DNA of 64,000 nt from the NCBI RefSeq assembly GCF_014211915.1, contig NZ_CP060040.1:186001-250000 (forward strand), written 5' to 3'. This DNA comes from Burkholderia cenocepacia (GTDB lineage Bacteria; Pseudomonadota; Gammaproteobacteria; Burkholderiales; Burkholderiaceae). The notes under the pieces were generated by a model. It searched no databases and was not told where the DNA came from. It was given only the letters and a program-made list of their open reading frames with translations. Both the position numbers and the translations under genes were made by a program. This document shows positions 35,500 through 43,354 of the stretch, piece by piece. Numbering within the stretch: the stretch's first letter is position 1; the number at the start of each line of letters is the position of its first letter.

Positions 35500-36282
35500 T
35501 CAACCGCCGTAGATGTCGAAGTCGAAGTACTTCGATGCGAGCCGCTTGTAGGTGCCGTCCTTGACCATGTCGTGGATCGCGCGGTCGATTTTTGCCTTCA
35601 GGTCGGTGTCCTCCTGGCGCAAGCCGATGCCGGCGCCGATGCCGAGCATCTTCTCGTCGACGAGCTCGGGCCCGACGAACGTGTAGTTCGCGCCGCGCGG
35701 AGATTTCAGGAACCCGATCGCGGCCTGCACTTCGTCCTGGAGGGCCGCGTCGAGGCGGCCGGCGATCAGGTCGGCATACACGCCGTCCTGGTTCTGGTAC
35801 GACACGACGTTCGCGCCTTGCTTGCCCCAGTACGCCTTCGCATACGTTTCCTGCGTCGTGCCCTGCTCGACGCCGATCGATTTGCCCTTCAGCGATTCGG
35901 CCGTCGGCAGCAGCGACGAGCCCTTCTTCACGACGAGCCGCGTCGGCTGGTTGTAGATCTTCGTCGTGAAGCCGATCTGCTGCGCGCGCTGCGGCGTGAT
36001 CGACATCGACGACAGCACCGCGTCGAACTTCTTCGCCTTCAGCGCCGGAATCATTCCGTCGAAATCGTTCTCGAGCCACACGCATTTGGCCTTCAGGCGC
36101 GCGCAGATCTCGTTGCCGAGATCGATGTCGAAGCCGACGAGCTTGCCGTCCGGCGCCTTCGACTCGAACGGCGCGTAGCTGGCATCGGTGCCGAAGCGGA
36201 TCGTGGTCCAGTCCTTCGCGACGGCGGGGCCTGCGGATACCGCGAGCAGGGCGATCGAAACAGCGGCAATCAGTCTCTTCAT
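35500..36282 (-). CDS. ABC transporter periplasmic amino-acid-binding protein (lysine/arginine/ornithine/histidine type)
   Basis: 260 residues from ATG 36280-36282. A signal peptide (MKRLIAAVSIALLAVSAGPA, cleaved after AVA) is followed by the type II binding fold (SBP_bac_3): IRFGTDASYAPFESKAPDGK, LVGFDIDLGNEICARLK, DGMIPALKAKKFDAVLSSMS, PQRAQQIGFTTKIY and GVEQGTTQETYAKAY. The ligand signature (SYAPFE, FDIDLG, D in GRLDAALQDE) is that of ArgT/HisJ, basic amino acid binding proteins. No permease or ATPase gene is adjacent, so it must serve a transporter encoded elsewhere. Confidence 0.92.
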   Translation of the reverse strand: MKRLIAAVSIALLAVSAGPAVAKDWTTIRFGTDASYAPFESKAPDGKLVGFDIDLGNEICARLKAKCVWLENDFDGMIPALKAKKFDAVLSSMSITPQRAQQIGFTTKIYNQPTRLVVKKGSSLLPTAESLKGKSIGVEQGTTQETYAKAYWGKQGANVVSYQNQDGVYADLIAGRLDAALQDEVQAAIGFLKSPRGANYTFVGPELVDEKMLGIGAGIGLRQEDTDLKAKIDRAIHDMVKDGTYKRLASKYFDFDIYGG

Positions 36283-36395
36283 GGTGCGTTCCTTGGCATG
36301 GTGCATCCGGTTTCCGTGCGACATGGTCTCCACGGACACGACCCGCGCCGTGACGCGGTGTCCGCCCGGCCATTAACGCAGAAAATAAAATAAGA

Positions 36396-36492
36396 GTCCA
36401 GAATGGACAAAAAATATCGATTTATCAGATGCGTGGACGTAATCGCTGGTGCGACCCTTGCAAAAATACAAGAATGGACTAATCTTGTTAGT
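36396..36492. promoter_or_regulatory. Promoter/operator region of the RES-Xre pair
   Basis: The AT-rich space before the antitoxin gene contains two inverted repeats: GTCCAGAATGGAC (36396-36408, five-base arms) and ACTAATCTTGTTAGT (36478-36492, five-base arms). AGAATGGAC also occurs twice (36400-36408 and 36471-36479). A candidate -35 (TTGCAA, 36459-36464) precedes them. Such repeats suit autoregulation by the Xre-type antitoxin or toxin-antitoxin complex. Confidence 0.45.
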
Positions 36493-36516
36493 AAATTCGT
36501 TTCGAGACTAACCGTC

Positions 36517-36936
36517 ATGTCACAGCCCGCCTACGATTCGCATTCCGCCTTGCCGCACGCTTCGGTCGCGCAGATGTCGGCGGCCGGCCTGCGTGCGTTT
36601 TTCAACATCGCGCGCGACTGGGAACTGACGATCGACGAGCAGATCGTGCTGCTCGGGTCGCCCGGCCGCTCGACGTTCTTCAAGTGGAAGGCCGCGCCGG
36701 AATCGGCGCGCCTGCCGCGCGATACGCTCGAGCGGCTGTCGCTCTTGCTCGGTATCTACAAGGGCTTGCAGATCCTGCTGCCGCAGCCCGCCGCGGCCGA
36801 TGCGTGGGTCAAGCGGCCCAACGATGCGGCGCCGTTCGGCGGCAAGCGCGCGCTCGACCGGATGCTGGCCGGCAACGTCGGCGACCTGGTGGCCGTGCGG
36901 CAATATCTCGATGCGATGCGGGGTGGCTGGGCGTGA
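36517..36936 (+). CDS. Xre/MbcA/ParS-type antitoxin (DUF2384)
   Basis: 139 residues from ATG 36517. The N-terminal HTH (IARDWELTIDEQIVLLGSPG, then RSTFFKWKAAPESARLPRDT) and the C-terminal toxin-binding domain (GGKRALDRMLAGNVGDLVAV, then RQYLDAMRGGWA) match the family now called MbcA/ParS/Xre. Its stop overlaps the GTG start of the RES-domain gene, which is the fixed order of this toxin-antitoxin type. It should bind the operator repeats upstream and neutralise the toxin. Confidence 0.9.
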   Translation: MSQPAYDSHSALPHASVAQMSAAGLRAFFNIARDWELTIDEQIVLLGSPGRSTFFKWKAAPESARLPRDTLERLSLLLGIYKGLQILLPQPAAADAWVKRPNDAAPFGGKRALDRMLAGNVGDLVAVRQYLDAMRGGWA

Positions 36937-37634
36937 CGACACCGATCGAAGTCACCCGGTGGCCCACGACCACCGTCGACTGGGCGCCCGCCTATCGCGT
37001 GATTCCCACCCGTTTTCCGGCCATCAACCTGTTCGACCGCGTCGCGTCGGCGGACGATTTCGACGCGCTCTACGCGCTCGAATCGCTGACCAACGACCGC
37101 ATCCGCAACGAAGTCGGCACGCTCGAGCTCGTGCCGCCCGCCGAGCGCCGCTACGGGCAGGGCTGGGGGCCGATCATGGCCGCGTTCACGCACCTGAATC
37201 CGCTGGGCAGCCGCTTTTCGGACGGCAGCTACGGCGTGTTCTACTGCACGCGCTCGCGCGATACGGCGATCGCGGAAACGCGCTATCACAGCGGGCTGTT
37301 CCTCGCCGCGACCAAGGAGCCGCCGATGCGCCAGCAGATGCGGCTCTATACCGTGCTCGCGCACGGCGACGTTGCCGACGTGCGCACGTGGCCGCAGCGC
37401 GATCCCGCGTTGCTGGACCCGGTCGACTACAGCGCGGGGCAGGCATTCGGCCGCGCGGTGCGCCAGGCCGGCGGCGCGGGGATCGTCTATCCGTCGGTGC
37501 GCGACCCGCGCGGCGAATGTCTCGCCGCATTCCGCACGACGCTGCTGCGCGACTGCCAGCATGCGGCCTATCTCGAATACAACTGGAACGGCTCGGCCGT
37601 CGATGCGGTGTTCGAACTGAATCAGGTCGGCTAG
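36933..37634 (+). CDS. RES-domain toxin (NAD+-degrading type)
   Basis: 233 residues, from a GTG overlapping the antitoxin stop. The RES motifs are present: AYRVIPTRFPAINLFD with the Arg, SDGSYGVFYCTRSRDTAIAE with TRYHSGLF (Glu), and IVYPSVRDPRG (Ser). Related toxins (MbcT, RES of Pseudomonas putida and Photorhabdus) hydrolyse or phosphorolyse NAD+, causing growth arrest. About 85 extra residues compared with the minimal domain lie at the N-terminus (TTTVDWAPAYRVIPT and NDRIRNEVGTLELVPPAERR), usual for the longer Burkholderia versions. Its catalytic residues appear intact, so the pair is probably functional. Confidence 0.9.
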   Translation: MTTPIEVTRWPTTTVDWAPAYRVIPTRFPAINLFDRVASADDFDALYALESLTNDRIRNEVGTLELVPPAERRYGQGWGPIMAAFTHLNPLGSRFSDGSYGVFYCTRSRDTAIAETRYHSGLFLAATKEPPMRQQMRLYTVLAHGDVADVRTWPQRDPALLDPVDYSAGQAFGRAVRQAGGAGIVYPSVRDPRGECLAAFRTTLLRDCQHAAYLEYNWNGSAVDAVFELNQVG

Positions 37635-37708
37635 CGTTCGCCTGGCCGGGCGCGGCGGGCGTTGCATGGCGCGGAGCGGACACTGGCCACCGGCCACCGA
37701 CCGGCCCG

Positions 37709-38440
37709 TCACGGCAGCGGCCAGTCGCCCGCGTGGCGTTCGCGCGCCTCGGCCTGCGTCATCGACCACGTGCGGCCGGTGCGCGGCTCGGCGAGCGTGA
37801 GGCGCCCGGCCGGCGCGAACGCACCCGTGTCGATGAACCATTGCGCGCCGAGCCGTTGCGGTTCACGCACCGGCGTGTGCCCCGTGCAGGTCAGCGACAG
37901 TCCGGCCTGCCGCGCCGGATCGGCGAGCCCCTGGATCAGATCGCGGCCCCAGATCAGCCGCTCGCGCACGTCGTGCGGATAGCTGCCGGTATCGAGATCC
38001 GCATCCGAGCCGAAGAATTCCGCATGCAGCACGTTGAAGCGCGCCGGGCCGTCGCCGATCACACGCACGAGCGGCAGCGCGTCGACGCGTACCGCATGCG
38101 CGTGCAGCCGTTCCGGCGGCAGGTCGGCGCCCCAGTCGCCGCCGATCCCGCGCCACGCGTCGGGCGGCAGCTTGCCGCGCGCGACGAGGCTCAGCACTTC
38201 CTCGTGATTGCCGCGCACGACGTGGCACCACGGCCGGTCGAGCAGGTCCAGCGCGGCTTCGGAGGCCGGGCCGCGGTCGACGAGATCGCCGACCGAGAAC
38301 AGCCGGTCGCGGGCCGGATCGAAGCGGACGTCGTGCAGCAGCGCGCGCAGCACGTCCACGCAGCCGTGCAGGTCGCCGACGACGAAGTCGCGGCCGGCCG
38401 GGTTCGCGGGATGGCGGCAGAGCAGGGCGGTGGCGGTCAT
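37709..38440 (-). CDS. Serine/threonine protein phosphatase-like metallophosphoesterase
   Basis: 243 residues. The PPP-type metal motifs are in order: VVGDLHGCVDVLRAL (GDxHG), RLFSVGDLVDRGPASEAALD (GDxVDRG), HVVRGNHEEVLSLV (GNHE) and later LTCTGHTPVREPQ (GHT). It is close in length and style to PrpA/PphA (about 220 residues). Likely dimetal phosphatase acting on phosphoproteins or bis-nucleoside tetraphosphates; the short GDLxHGC start is seen in both. It is convergent with the RES toxin gene, with only 74 bp between. Confidence 0.88.
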   Translation of the reverse strand: MTATALLCRHPANPAGRDFVVGDLHGCVDVLRALLHDVRFDPARDRLFSVGDLVDRGPASEAALDLLDRPWCHVVRGNHEEVLSLVARGKLPPDAWRGIGGDWGADLPPERLHAHAVRVDALPLVRVIGDGPARFNVLHAEFFGSDADLDTGSYPHDVRERLIWGRDLIQGLADPARQAGLSLTCTGHTPVREPQRLGAQWFIDTGAFAPAGRLTLAEPRTGRTWSMTQAEARERHAGDWPLP

Positions 38441-38573
38441 CCCCTTATCTTAGGCGCTCGTGCCCATCGCCACGTCACGACGGAATGGCGATAATCGGGG
38501 CGCGTTACCCGCCGGCGCGGCGGCTTTCCAGTGCACCGGCCGAACCCTTTCCATCCGCTTTCGGAATCACACG

Positions 38574-39227
38574 ATGACGCTTTATCCGCAGGTATTACGC
38601 AACCGGCCGCGCATGGTCGCGGCGTTCGTCGCCGGCGTGCTGTGCGCGGTGCTGCTGCCGTTTCCGCTGCGCCCGACCGCGCGGGTGCTGATCGGCTGGG
38701 ATTGCGCGGTCTGGCTGTACCTCGTGCTGATGTGGGTTCGCATGGTGACCGCGCATCATCACAAGGTGCGCGAAGTCGCGATTCGCGAGGACGAAAACGC
38801 GACGACCGTGCTGACCGTCGTGTGCCTCGCGACCGTCGCGAGCGTGGCGGCGATCGCGATCGAACTCGCGACCGCCAAGAGCGTCGGCTTCAGCGCGGGG
38901 CTCAGCCACTACGCGATTACGGGCGCGACGCTGTTCGGCGCGTGGTTCCTGATCCCGACGATCTTCACGCTGCACTATGCGCGGCTCTATTACGGCTCGC
39001 CGAGCAACGATCGCGCGCTCCGTTTCCCCGACCGGAACCCGGAGCCCGATTACTGGGATTTCCTGTATTTCGCATTCACGCTCGCGGTCGCGTCGCAGAC
39101 GGCCGACGTGTCGCTCGCGAACCGCTCCGCGCGGCGCTCGGTGCTCGCGCAGTCGATCCTGTCGTTCTACTTCAACATGGCCGTGCTCGGCTTGTCGATC
39201 AACGTCGCGGCGGGGCTGCTGAGCTGA
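38574..39227 (+). CDS. DUF1345 membrane protein
   Basis: 217 residues from ATG 38574. Five hydrophobic segments appear, the first two at residues 14-50 (RMVAAFVAGVLCAVLLPFPL, then RVLIGWDCAVWLYLVLMW). The family-specific motif is near 140-190: HYARLYYGS, DFLYFAFTLAVASQTADVSL and SFYFNMAVLGLSINVAAGLL. The DUF1345 family (PF07077) is common in proteobacteria and has no known activity. No partner gene is adjacent on the same strand. Confidence 0.88.
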   Translation: MTLYPQVLRNRPRMVAAFVAGVLCAVLLPFPLRPTARVLIGWDCAVWLYLVLMWVRMVTAHHHKVREVAIREDENATTVLTVVCLATVASVAAIAIELATAKSVGFSAGLSHYAITGATLFGAWFLIPTIFTLHYARLYYGSPSNDRALRFPDRNPEPDYWDFLYFAFTLAVASQTADVSLANRSARRSVLAQSILSFYFNMAVLGLSINVAAGLLS

Positions 39228-39233
39228 CGCCGG

Positions 39234-39902
39234 TTACTTGAGCAGGTCGTACCGGCCGCCGCGCTCCAGCGCGCGCTGGTACGCGGGCCGCGCATGGATC
39301 GTGTCGAGAAAGTGCGCGATCGCCGGATACCGGCTGCCGCCGCCGCGTGCGGTCGCGGCTTCGAGCGGAAAGCTCATCTGGATGTCGGCCGCGCTGAAGC
39401 CGTCGCCGACGAACCAGCCGCTGCGCGTCAGCGCACCGTCGACGTGGCCGAGATGCAGGTCGATCTGCGGATCGACGAAACCCGACTGCAGCGTGGCGGC
39501 GATCTTGCGTGCGATCGGCCGCGCGAAGAACGGCATCGGCGCATGCGCGATCCGCAGCGCGACGAGCTTGAGCAGCAGCGGCGGCATCGCCGACCCTTCC
39601 GCGTAGTGCAGCCAGTACGTGTAGTCGTGCCGCTCGGGCGAGCCGGGCGGCGGCGCGAGGCGCCCGTTGCCGTAGCGTGCGACCAGGTATTCGATGATCG
39701 CGCCCGATTCGGCGAAGGTGCGGCCGTCGTCGGTCACGACGGGCGACTTGCCGAGCGGATGGATCGCGCGCAATTCGGCGGGCGCGAGCATCGTTTTCGG
39801 ATCGCGTTCGTAGCGCACGATCTCGTACGGCACATCCAGTTCTTCGAGCAGCCAGAGCACGCGCTGCGAACGCGAGTTGTTCAGGTGATGGACGGTGAGC
39901 AT
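39234..39902 (-). CDS. Glutathione S-transferase
   Basis: 222 residues if started at ATG 39900-39902 (MLTVHHLNNSRSQRVLWLLE); an in-frame ATG at 39932 would add ten. The thioredoxin-like domain has HHLNNSRSQR with the usual catalytic Ser/Asn at the N-terminus, and the cis-Pro motif HPLGKSPVVTDDGRTFAESG, with the ESGAI glutathione-binding turn. The helical C-terminal domain includes WFVGDGFSAADIQMSFPLEA, the N-capping box. Conjugation or peroxidase activity is expected; the substrate is unknown. It belongs to the Gtt/beta-like bacterial group. Confidence 0.9.
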   Translation of the reverse strand: MLTVHHLNNSRSQRVLWLLEELDVPYEIVRYERDPKTMLAPAELRAIHPLGKSPVVTDDGRTFAESGAIIEYLVARYGNGRLAPPPGSPERHDYTYWLHYAEGSAMPPLLLKLVALRIAHAPMPFFARPIARKIAATLQSGFVDPQIDLHLGHVDGALTRSGWFVGDGFSAADIQMSFPLEAATARGGGSRYPAIAHFLDTIHARPAYQRALERGGRYDLLK

Positions 39903-39999
39903 GTCGAGGCCGGAAGGGGGCGGGAACGACATCATACCGAGCGCACGCGGCGCGTTCGCGAATCGTGTGGTGCGCGTCGTGGCGCACCGCATCGAACCG

Positions 40000-40707
40000 T
40001 CATGCGCGCCGCACCGCGATCCACGCACCCCAGAACAGGCTCGCGAAAAAACGCAGCGGCGCATCGAAGCCCGCGTCGCGCAGCAGCGCGAATACGGCTT
40101 CCTCGGACGCGGGCGGATCGGCGCCCTGCAGGATCTTCGCGAGTTGCGCGCGCACGGCGTCGGGCGTGGCGCCCTTCATGCGCCAGCGCTGCTGCCAGGC
40201 GTCGAGCAGCCGAGGGTGGTCCGCGTAGCGGCGATGGTTGCCGGCGAGCACGAGCGGCGCGCCGGGCTTCAGTCGCCGCGCGATCGCGTGCAGCAGCGCG
40301 GCTTTCGCGTCGTCGCCCGGCACGTGATGCAGCACGCCGATCAGCGTCGCGCCGTCGAACGCGGGCGTATCGGGCAACGCGTCGACGCCGTCCTCGACGA
40401 ACGCGGTACGCGCGCCGAAACCCGCGGCCTCGACATTCGAGCGCGCGAGCGCGAGCATCGGCGCGGACGGGTCGACGGCCGTGAAGTGCCAGCCCGGTTC
40501 GAGCGCGGCCGTCACGCAGATTTCCTGCCCCGTACCGCCCGCGCCGGCCACGAGAATCCGGGCATCGGTCGCACCGATTGCCGACGCGAGCATGCAGGCG
40601 GCGAGTTCATGGCAGGCGTCGTAGCCGGCGAGCGCGATGCGCGATTGTTCGGCGTATTCGTGCGCGCGTGACGGATCGAATTTCGCGGCGCTGGCGGGAA
40701 GCGACAT
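40000..40707 (-). CDS. SAM-dependent methyltransferase (class I)
   Basis: 235 residues, ATG at 40705-40707 with AGAGGAA upstream. The Rossmann SAM-binding motif is ARILVAGAGGTGQEICVTAA, the acidic second strand is FTAVDPSAPMLALARSN, and motif III is FDGATLIGVLHHVPGDDAKA. These fit PF08242/PF13649-type methyltransferases. The substrate cannot be read. The gene lies 97 bp upstream of the GST gene on the same strand, so the two may be cotranscribed. Confidence 0.88.
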   Translation of the reverse strand: MSLPASAAKFDPSRAHEYAEQSRIALAGYDACHELAACMLASAIGATDARILVAGAGGTGQEICVTAALEPGWHFTAVDPSAPMLALARSNVEAAGFGARTAFVEDGVDALPDTPAFDGATLIGVLHHVPGDDAKAALLHAIARRLKPGAPLVLAGNHRRYADHPRLLDAWQQRWRMKGATPDAVRAQLAKILQGADPPASEEAVFALLRDAGFDAPLRFFASLFWGAWIAVRRA

Positions 40708-41019
40708 GGCGGGTTCCTCTTGACGGGCGCGGACGACGTGTCCGCGAGCATGACGGGCAGCGTATGCGCGCGCGGCCGGCGCAACAAGACGAGCAATCAT
40801 TCCGGTATGCCGACTACCCGACTCGCGGGTGCATGCCGCTTCGTTTCCGGCGGCGGTTTCCCGGGGTCGATTCGCATTTAAAAATGTCTGACCACACCGC
40901 ATCGCGGTGGCGAATCCGGCGCATACTCGTTTCTCTCCCCCCGCCTGGCCGTCGCATGCCGGGCTCCGATGCGCTGCGCCAGTGGCGCGGCCATGCCGCT
41001 CGGTACGCACGAGGAGCGC
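40708..41019. other. Divergent intergenic region before the TreZ-like gene
   Basis: 312 bp between the methyltransferase start and the TreZ-like gene start. It includes an AT-richer patch (CGATTCGCATTTAAAAATG, 40868-40886) that could hold the promoter of the TreZ-like gene. No gene, repeat or RNA is recognised. Confidence 0.3.
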
Positions 41020-42675
41020 ATGATGTCCGATTGTCCGCATGATCCGTACGCGCAACACTACATCCATTGTTTGCCGTTTGGCGCGCAGCCCTGCGGCGCG
41101 CTCAGCACGACGCCGCGCACGCATTTCCGCGTGTGGGCGCCCGGCAGCACCCACGTCCAGCTCGAACTGGATACCGGCTACGGCCCGATGCTCGTGCCGA
41201 TGACGAGCGCCGGCCCGAACTGGTTCGAAGTCTTCGTCGACTGCGGCGCGGGCGCGCGTTACCGCTATCGTCTCGACGATACCGTGTCGATTCCCGACCC
41301 CGCGTCGCGTTCGCAACCCGAGGGGCTCAACGGGCCGAGCGAGGTCGTCGATCCACGCGCATTCACGTGGCGCAATACGTTCTGGCACGGGCGCGCATGG
41401 GAGGACGTCGCGCTCTACGCGATCCGCCCGCACGCGGTGGGCGGCTTCGACGCCGTGCGCCGCCGCCTGCCGCAGCTCGCGCGCCTCGGGGTGACCGCGC
41501 TGGAGCTGCTCGCATCGCCGCACGACAGCCTGCCGTTCGCGCCGCTCGCGGCCGAAGGCGGCCCCGACGCGCTCAAGGCGCTGATCGACGCCGCGCACGG
41601 CTACGGTCTCGCGGTGCTGCTGGAGCTCGACTACGCGCGCTTCGGCAGCGGCACCGATGCGTTGCGCCACTACGCGGGGCCGTTCTTCCATACGCGCGAC
41701 GATCCGCTGCAGGCCGCGCCGCTCGCGCTCGATCATCCGGAAGTCTGCGATTTCTTCTGCGACAACGCGCTGTACTGGCTCGACGAATACCGTTGCGACG
41801 GGCTGCGCCTGCGCGAAGCCGACCGGATCGGCGTGTCGTGGCTGCGCGAGATCGCGGATCGCGTGCGCGCCGCCGTGCCGGCCGACCGGCTGATCCACCT
41901 CGTGCTCGGCAGCGAGCGGCATCCGGCGCATCTGGCCGATACCCATTTCGACGCGCAGTGGAACGGCTGCGGCGAACGCGCGCTGCACCGGCTCACGGGG
42001 CGCGACACGTCGGCGCGCGAGCGCATTTCCACGCACCAGTCGATCCACACGCTCGCCCGCGCGCTGACCGCGGCCGGCGCGGCGTACCAGCCGGCCGCGT
42101 CGGCGGACGGGATGGCCTTCGACGGCGGCCTGTCGCTGACGTCGCTCGTGCTGTCCGATGGCGCATGGCGCGACGGCGGCCCCGGCGATCCCGGGCAGGC
42201 GGCCGGTCTGGCCGCGCTCGCGCTGTCGCTGCTTACGCCGCAGATCCCGCTGATCTTCGACGAGACCGCGCGCGACATCGATCGCGCGCATTTCGTGCAG
42301 TCGGCGCTCGCGGTGCGCGCGAAGCTGATCGCGCCGCGGCTGTCCGATTGCCGGCCGCAGGAAGCCCATGCGCTGAAGGCGGACGGCGACGGCGATGCCG
42401 ACGCGCTGTGCGCATCATGGCGGCTCGCCGACGACGAGACGTTGACGATCGCGTTGAACCTGTCGCCGGATGCGGTGCCGTTCGATGCGCCGGGCGGACG
42501 GGTGGTGTTCGAGACGCCGGCACGCGCCCGCGATCGGGTCGATGAAGGGGAATTGCCGCCGTATTCGCTCGTCGCGTGGCTGACCGGCGACGTCAATCGT
42601 TACGCGCTGACGCACGACGTGCGTCGCATCGACGACGGTTCGTGGCGCGGCATGCGTCCGAACCTGAACGCATGA
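41020..42675 (+). CDS. Degenerate malto-oligosyltrehalose trehalohydrolase-like protein (TreZ family, probably inactive)
   Basis: 551 residues, from ATG 41020 with CGAGGAGCGC upstream. The N-terminal module (HFRVWAPGSTHVQLELDTG) and the TIM barrel order match TreZ: SIPDPASRSQPEGLNGPSEV, ARLGVTALELLASPHDSLPF, LKALIDAAHGYGLAVLLELD and FFCDNALYWLDEYRCDGLRL. However, the GH13 catalytic motifs are changed. The WGYDG segment is missing; the VYNHxG motif reads ELDYARFGS; the nucleophile motif GLRLDAV reads GLRLREADRI; and the acid/base Glu region reads LVLGSERHPA. Known TreZ releases trehalose from maltooligosyltrehalose with TreY; no treY or glg gene is nearby. It may have become a binding or regulatory protein. 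Confidence 0.8.
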   Translation: MMSDCPHDPYAQHYIHCLPFGAQPCGALSTTPRTHFRVWAPGSTHVQLELDTGYGPMLVPMTSAGPNWFEVFVDCGAGARYRYRLDDTVSIPDPASRSQPEGLNGPSEVVDPRAFTWRNTFWHGRAWEDVALYAIRPHAVGGFDAVRRRLPQLARLGVTALELLASPHDSLPFAPLAAEGGPDALKALIDAAHGYGLAVLLELDYARFGSGTDALRHYAGPFFHTRDDPLQAAPLALDHPEVCDFFCDNALYWLDEYRCDGLRLREADRIGVSWLREIADRVRAAVPADRLIHLVLGSERHPAHLADTHFDAQWNGCGERALHRLTGRDTSARERISTHQSIHTLARALTAAGAAYQPAASADGMAFDGGLSLTSLVLSDGAWRDGGPGDPGQAAGLAALALSLLTPQIPLIFDETARDIDRAHFVQSALAVRAKLIAPRLSDCRPQEAHALKADGDGDADALCASWRLADDETLTIALNLSPDAVPFDAPGGRVVFETPARARDRVDEGELPPYSLVAWLTGDVNRYALTHDVRRIDDGSWRGMRPNLNA

Positions 42676-42747
42676 GCCGGTGAACGCGTGAAGCGGTGCG
42701 GCCGGCCGCGGTCGTACGCAGCCGACCGCCTGCCGGAAAGCACCGAA

Positions 42748-43332
42748 TTACCAGAACCCGCGAATGCCCGCGATGCCGTACGCGCCGTGACGGCGCGCGT
42801 CGTCGAGATGCGCGCGCGTCATGCCGCCGAGTGCGAACACGGGCATCGCGGCCTGTGCGGCCAGCGTGTCGAATCGCGCCCAGCCGAGCGCCGGCGCGCC
42901 GGGGTGGCTGAGCGTCGGCAGCACCGGCGACAGCGTGACGAAATCCGCGCCGGCGCCCGCGGCCAGCAGCAGGTCGTCTTGCGTGTGGCACGCGGCGGAT
43001 ACCCATCGATCGGCCGGCAGCGGCCGTTGCGCGGCGGCGCGCAACGCGGCGCCGTCGAGATGCCAGCCGGCGCCGTCGAGCCGTATCACGCCGGTTGCAT
43101 CGATCGGGCCGTTCAGCATCAGGTGCGCGCCGGCCGCGTCGCAGCGCGCGAGCGCCGCGGCGGCCAGCGACGCGAACGCGGCCGCGTCGAGCGATTTCAC
43201 GCGTAGTTGCACGAGCGTTTCGCCGCGGGCGAGCACGGCCGACAGCCGGTCGAGGAACGCCGCCCGATCGGCCGCCGACGCGGACGCCGGTTCCGGCGTG
43301 ATCACGCAGCAGCGCGGCAGCGGCGCGTTCAT
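42748..43332 (-). CDS. Thiamine phosphate synthase-like (ThiE/TenI) protein
   Basis: 194 residues, beginning MNAPLPRCCVITPEP. TIM-barrel features of the ThiE family are visible: ARGETLVQLRVKSLDAAAFA, HLMLNGPIDATGVIRLDG, HLDGAALRA, WVSAACHTQDDLLLAAGAGA, DFVTLSPVLPTLSHPGAPAL and PVFALGGMTRAHLDDARRHG. The usual ThiE active-site Lys appears as LRVKSL. Several phosphate-binding positions differ, so it resembles the shorter TenI-like proteins or the C-terminal half of Nudix-ThiE fusions in beta-proteobacteria. It may salvage or sanitise thiamine intermediates; no thi operon is adjacent. Confidence 0.75.
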   Translation of the reverse strand: MNAPLPRCCVITPEPASASAADRAAFLDRLSAVLARGETLVQLRVKSLDAAAFASLAAAALARCDAAGAHLMLNGPIDATGVIRLDGAGWHLDGAALRAAAQRPLPADRWVSAACHTQDDLLLAAGAGADFVTLSPVLPTLSHPGAPALGWARFDTLAAQAAMPVFALGGMTRAHLDDARRHGAYGIAGIRGFW

Positions 43333-43354
43333 CGTGCGATGCGACGCCGGGCCG

